Assembly: GCA_910589415.1 (NCBI GenBank)
Contig: OU342638.1
Span: 7,232,014-7,296,013, forward strand
Direction of reading: 5' to 3'
Length of the DNA stretch: 64,000 nt
Source: Malachius bipustulatus
Lineage: Eukaryota > Arthropoda > Insecta > Coleoptera > Melyridae
Part shown: positions 63,548-64,000 of the stretch, piece after piece
Numbering within the stretch: the first letter of the stretch is position 1
How the letters are laid out: each line of letters opens with the position of its first letter
Notes under the pieces: model-generated
Databases searched by the model: none
Seen by the model: only the letters and a program-made list of their open reading frames with translations
What the model was told of the DNA's origin: nothing
Program-made: the position numbers and the translations under genes

Positions 63548-64000
63548 ACAAGGTGTCCAGGTATGAGTGTAAGAGCTACACGTGGCGACCTTCCTTGGAC
63601 TATTTTGAGTAAAAAATCTTAATACAATAATGCTCTAAACGTCTTCACGGTGCCACACGAGGTCATCAAAGTTAGAAATTCTGGGTCACAAATATGCATA
63701 TTATTGAACTTCTGTTTCCTTTTGCAGTTACGGTTAACATTTTCAAAGACTTTTGCAAAGTCTTATTTCATTTAATTTTCGTAACAGTGCAATTATTAAC
63801 TTTTTTAACATTTCCTAAATTTTTTTTTTTAGAAATGTTAAAAAAGTCAATAATTGCACTGTTACGGAAATTAAATGAAATAAGACTTTGCAAAAGTCTT
63901 TGAAAATGTTAACCGTAACTGCAAAAGGAAATAGAAGTTCAATAATATGCATATTTGTGACCCAGAAATTCTAATTTTGATGACCTCCTGTGGCACCGTG
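63548..64000. repeat. Palindromic MITE truncated by the window end
   Basis: atacaaggtgtccaggtatg opens the element. The arm with gttaacattttcaaagactt near 63733 recurs inverted near 63895, with the symmetry centre near 63818. The far end lies beyond 64000. Confidence 0.75.

Noticed and set aside
1..64000. tRNA and rRNA genes
   Set aside because: I looked for cloverleaf-like and rRNA-like segments and saw none; the only tRNA-related sequences are the two primer-binding sites.

Overview
This is an animal, almost certainly insect, nuclear window made mostly of transposable elements nested inside one another and inside two old intron-containing genes. Evidence for an insect: an errantivirus-type endogenous retrovirus with env; piggyBac-like, P/THAP9-like, PIF/Harbinger-like and Tc1/mariner DDE transposons; many TA-flanked palindromic MITEs ending in ACAGGGTG; and DUF4806 exons. 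I cannot fix the order. Background DNA is AT-rich. Two retroelements, at 0.8-8.9 kb and 59.8-63.0 kb, are strikingly GC-rich.

Region by region. 1-10629: a minus-strand Ty3/gypsy element (here 'element K') with 1,828-bp LTRs. Besides gag and pol it carries, where env would sit, a protein-kinase-fold ORF and a second nucleocapsid-like CCHC ORF. It is inserted in a P-element-like transposase relic (10.6-11.1 kb) that already held a piggyBac-like element (11.1-16.0 kb), itself split by a 3.5-kb palindromic element. 16.5-26.2 kb: two MITEs, the second split by an uninterrupted errantivirus-like provirus (17273-25141, TSD ACCG). 27.4-34.1 kb: the last exons of a DUF4806 gene. One intron holds a solo LTR with an array of eight RNA-type hairpins, and the last exon is split by a Harbinger element. 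36.1-47.7 kb: C-terminal exons of a tyrosine-recombinase-like (Crypton-like) gene, now a pseudogene, whose introns and last exon hold a Tc1/mariner element inside a palindromic MITE, a LINE, and a MITE derived from that Tc1/mariner family. 49.5 kb: a second hairpin array in the opposite orientation. 49.9-54.2 kb: a duplicate of the P-like + piggyBac locus seen at 10.6 kb, with its own MITE. 55.1-56.0 kb: a piggyBac-type MITE. 56.5-59.2 kb: a relic of a MULE/NOF-like transposase, followed by a tandem-repeat array. 59.8-63.0 kb: a GC-rich jockey-type LINE lacking its 3' end. 63.5-64.0 kb: a palindromic MITE cut by the window end.

Most notable: (1) element K, an LTR retrotransposon that appears to have captured a kinase-fold gene and a second zinc-knuckle gene, each with a splice acceptor just before its start codon; (2) two arrays, 14 hairpins in all, whose stems differ in sequence but whose seven-base loops all fit G-N-R-N-T-G-A; (3) an LTR-identical errantivirus-like provirus with complete gag, pol and env frames and a textbook -1 slippery heptamer.

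All family assignments come from reading translated motifs by eye. No database search was run.
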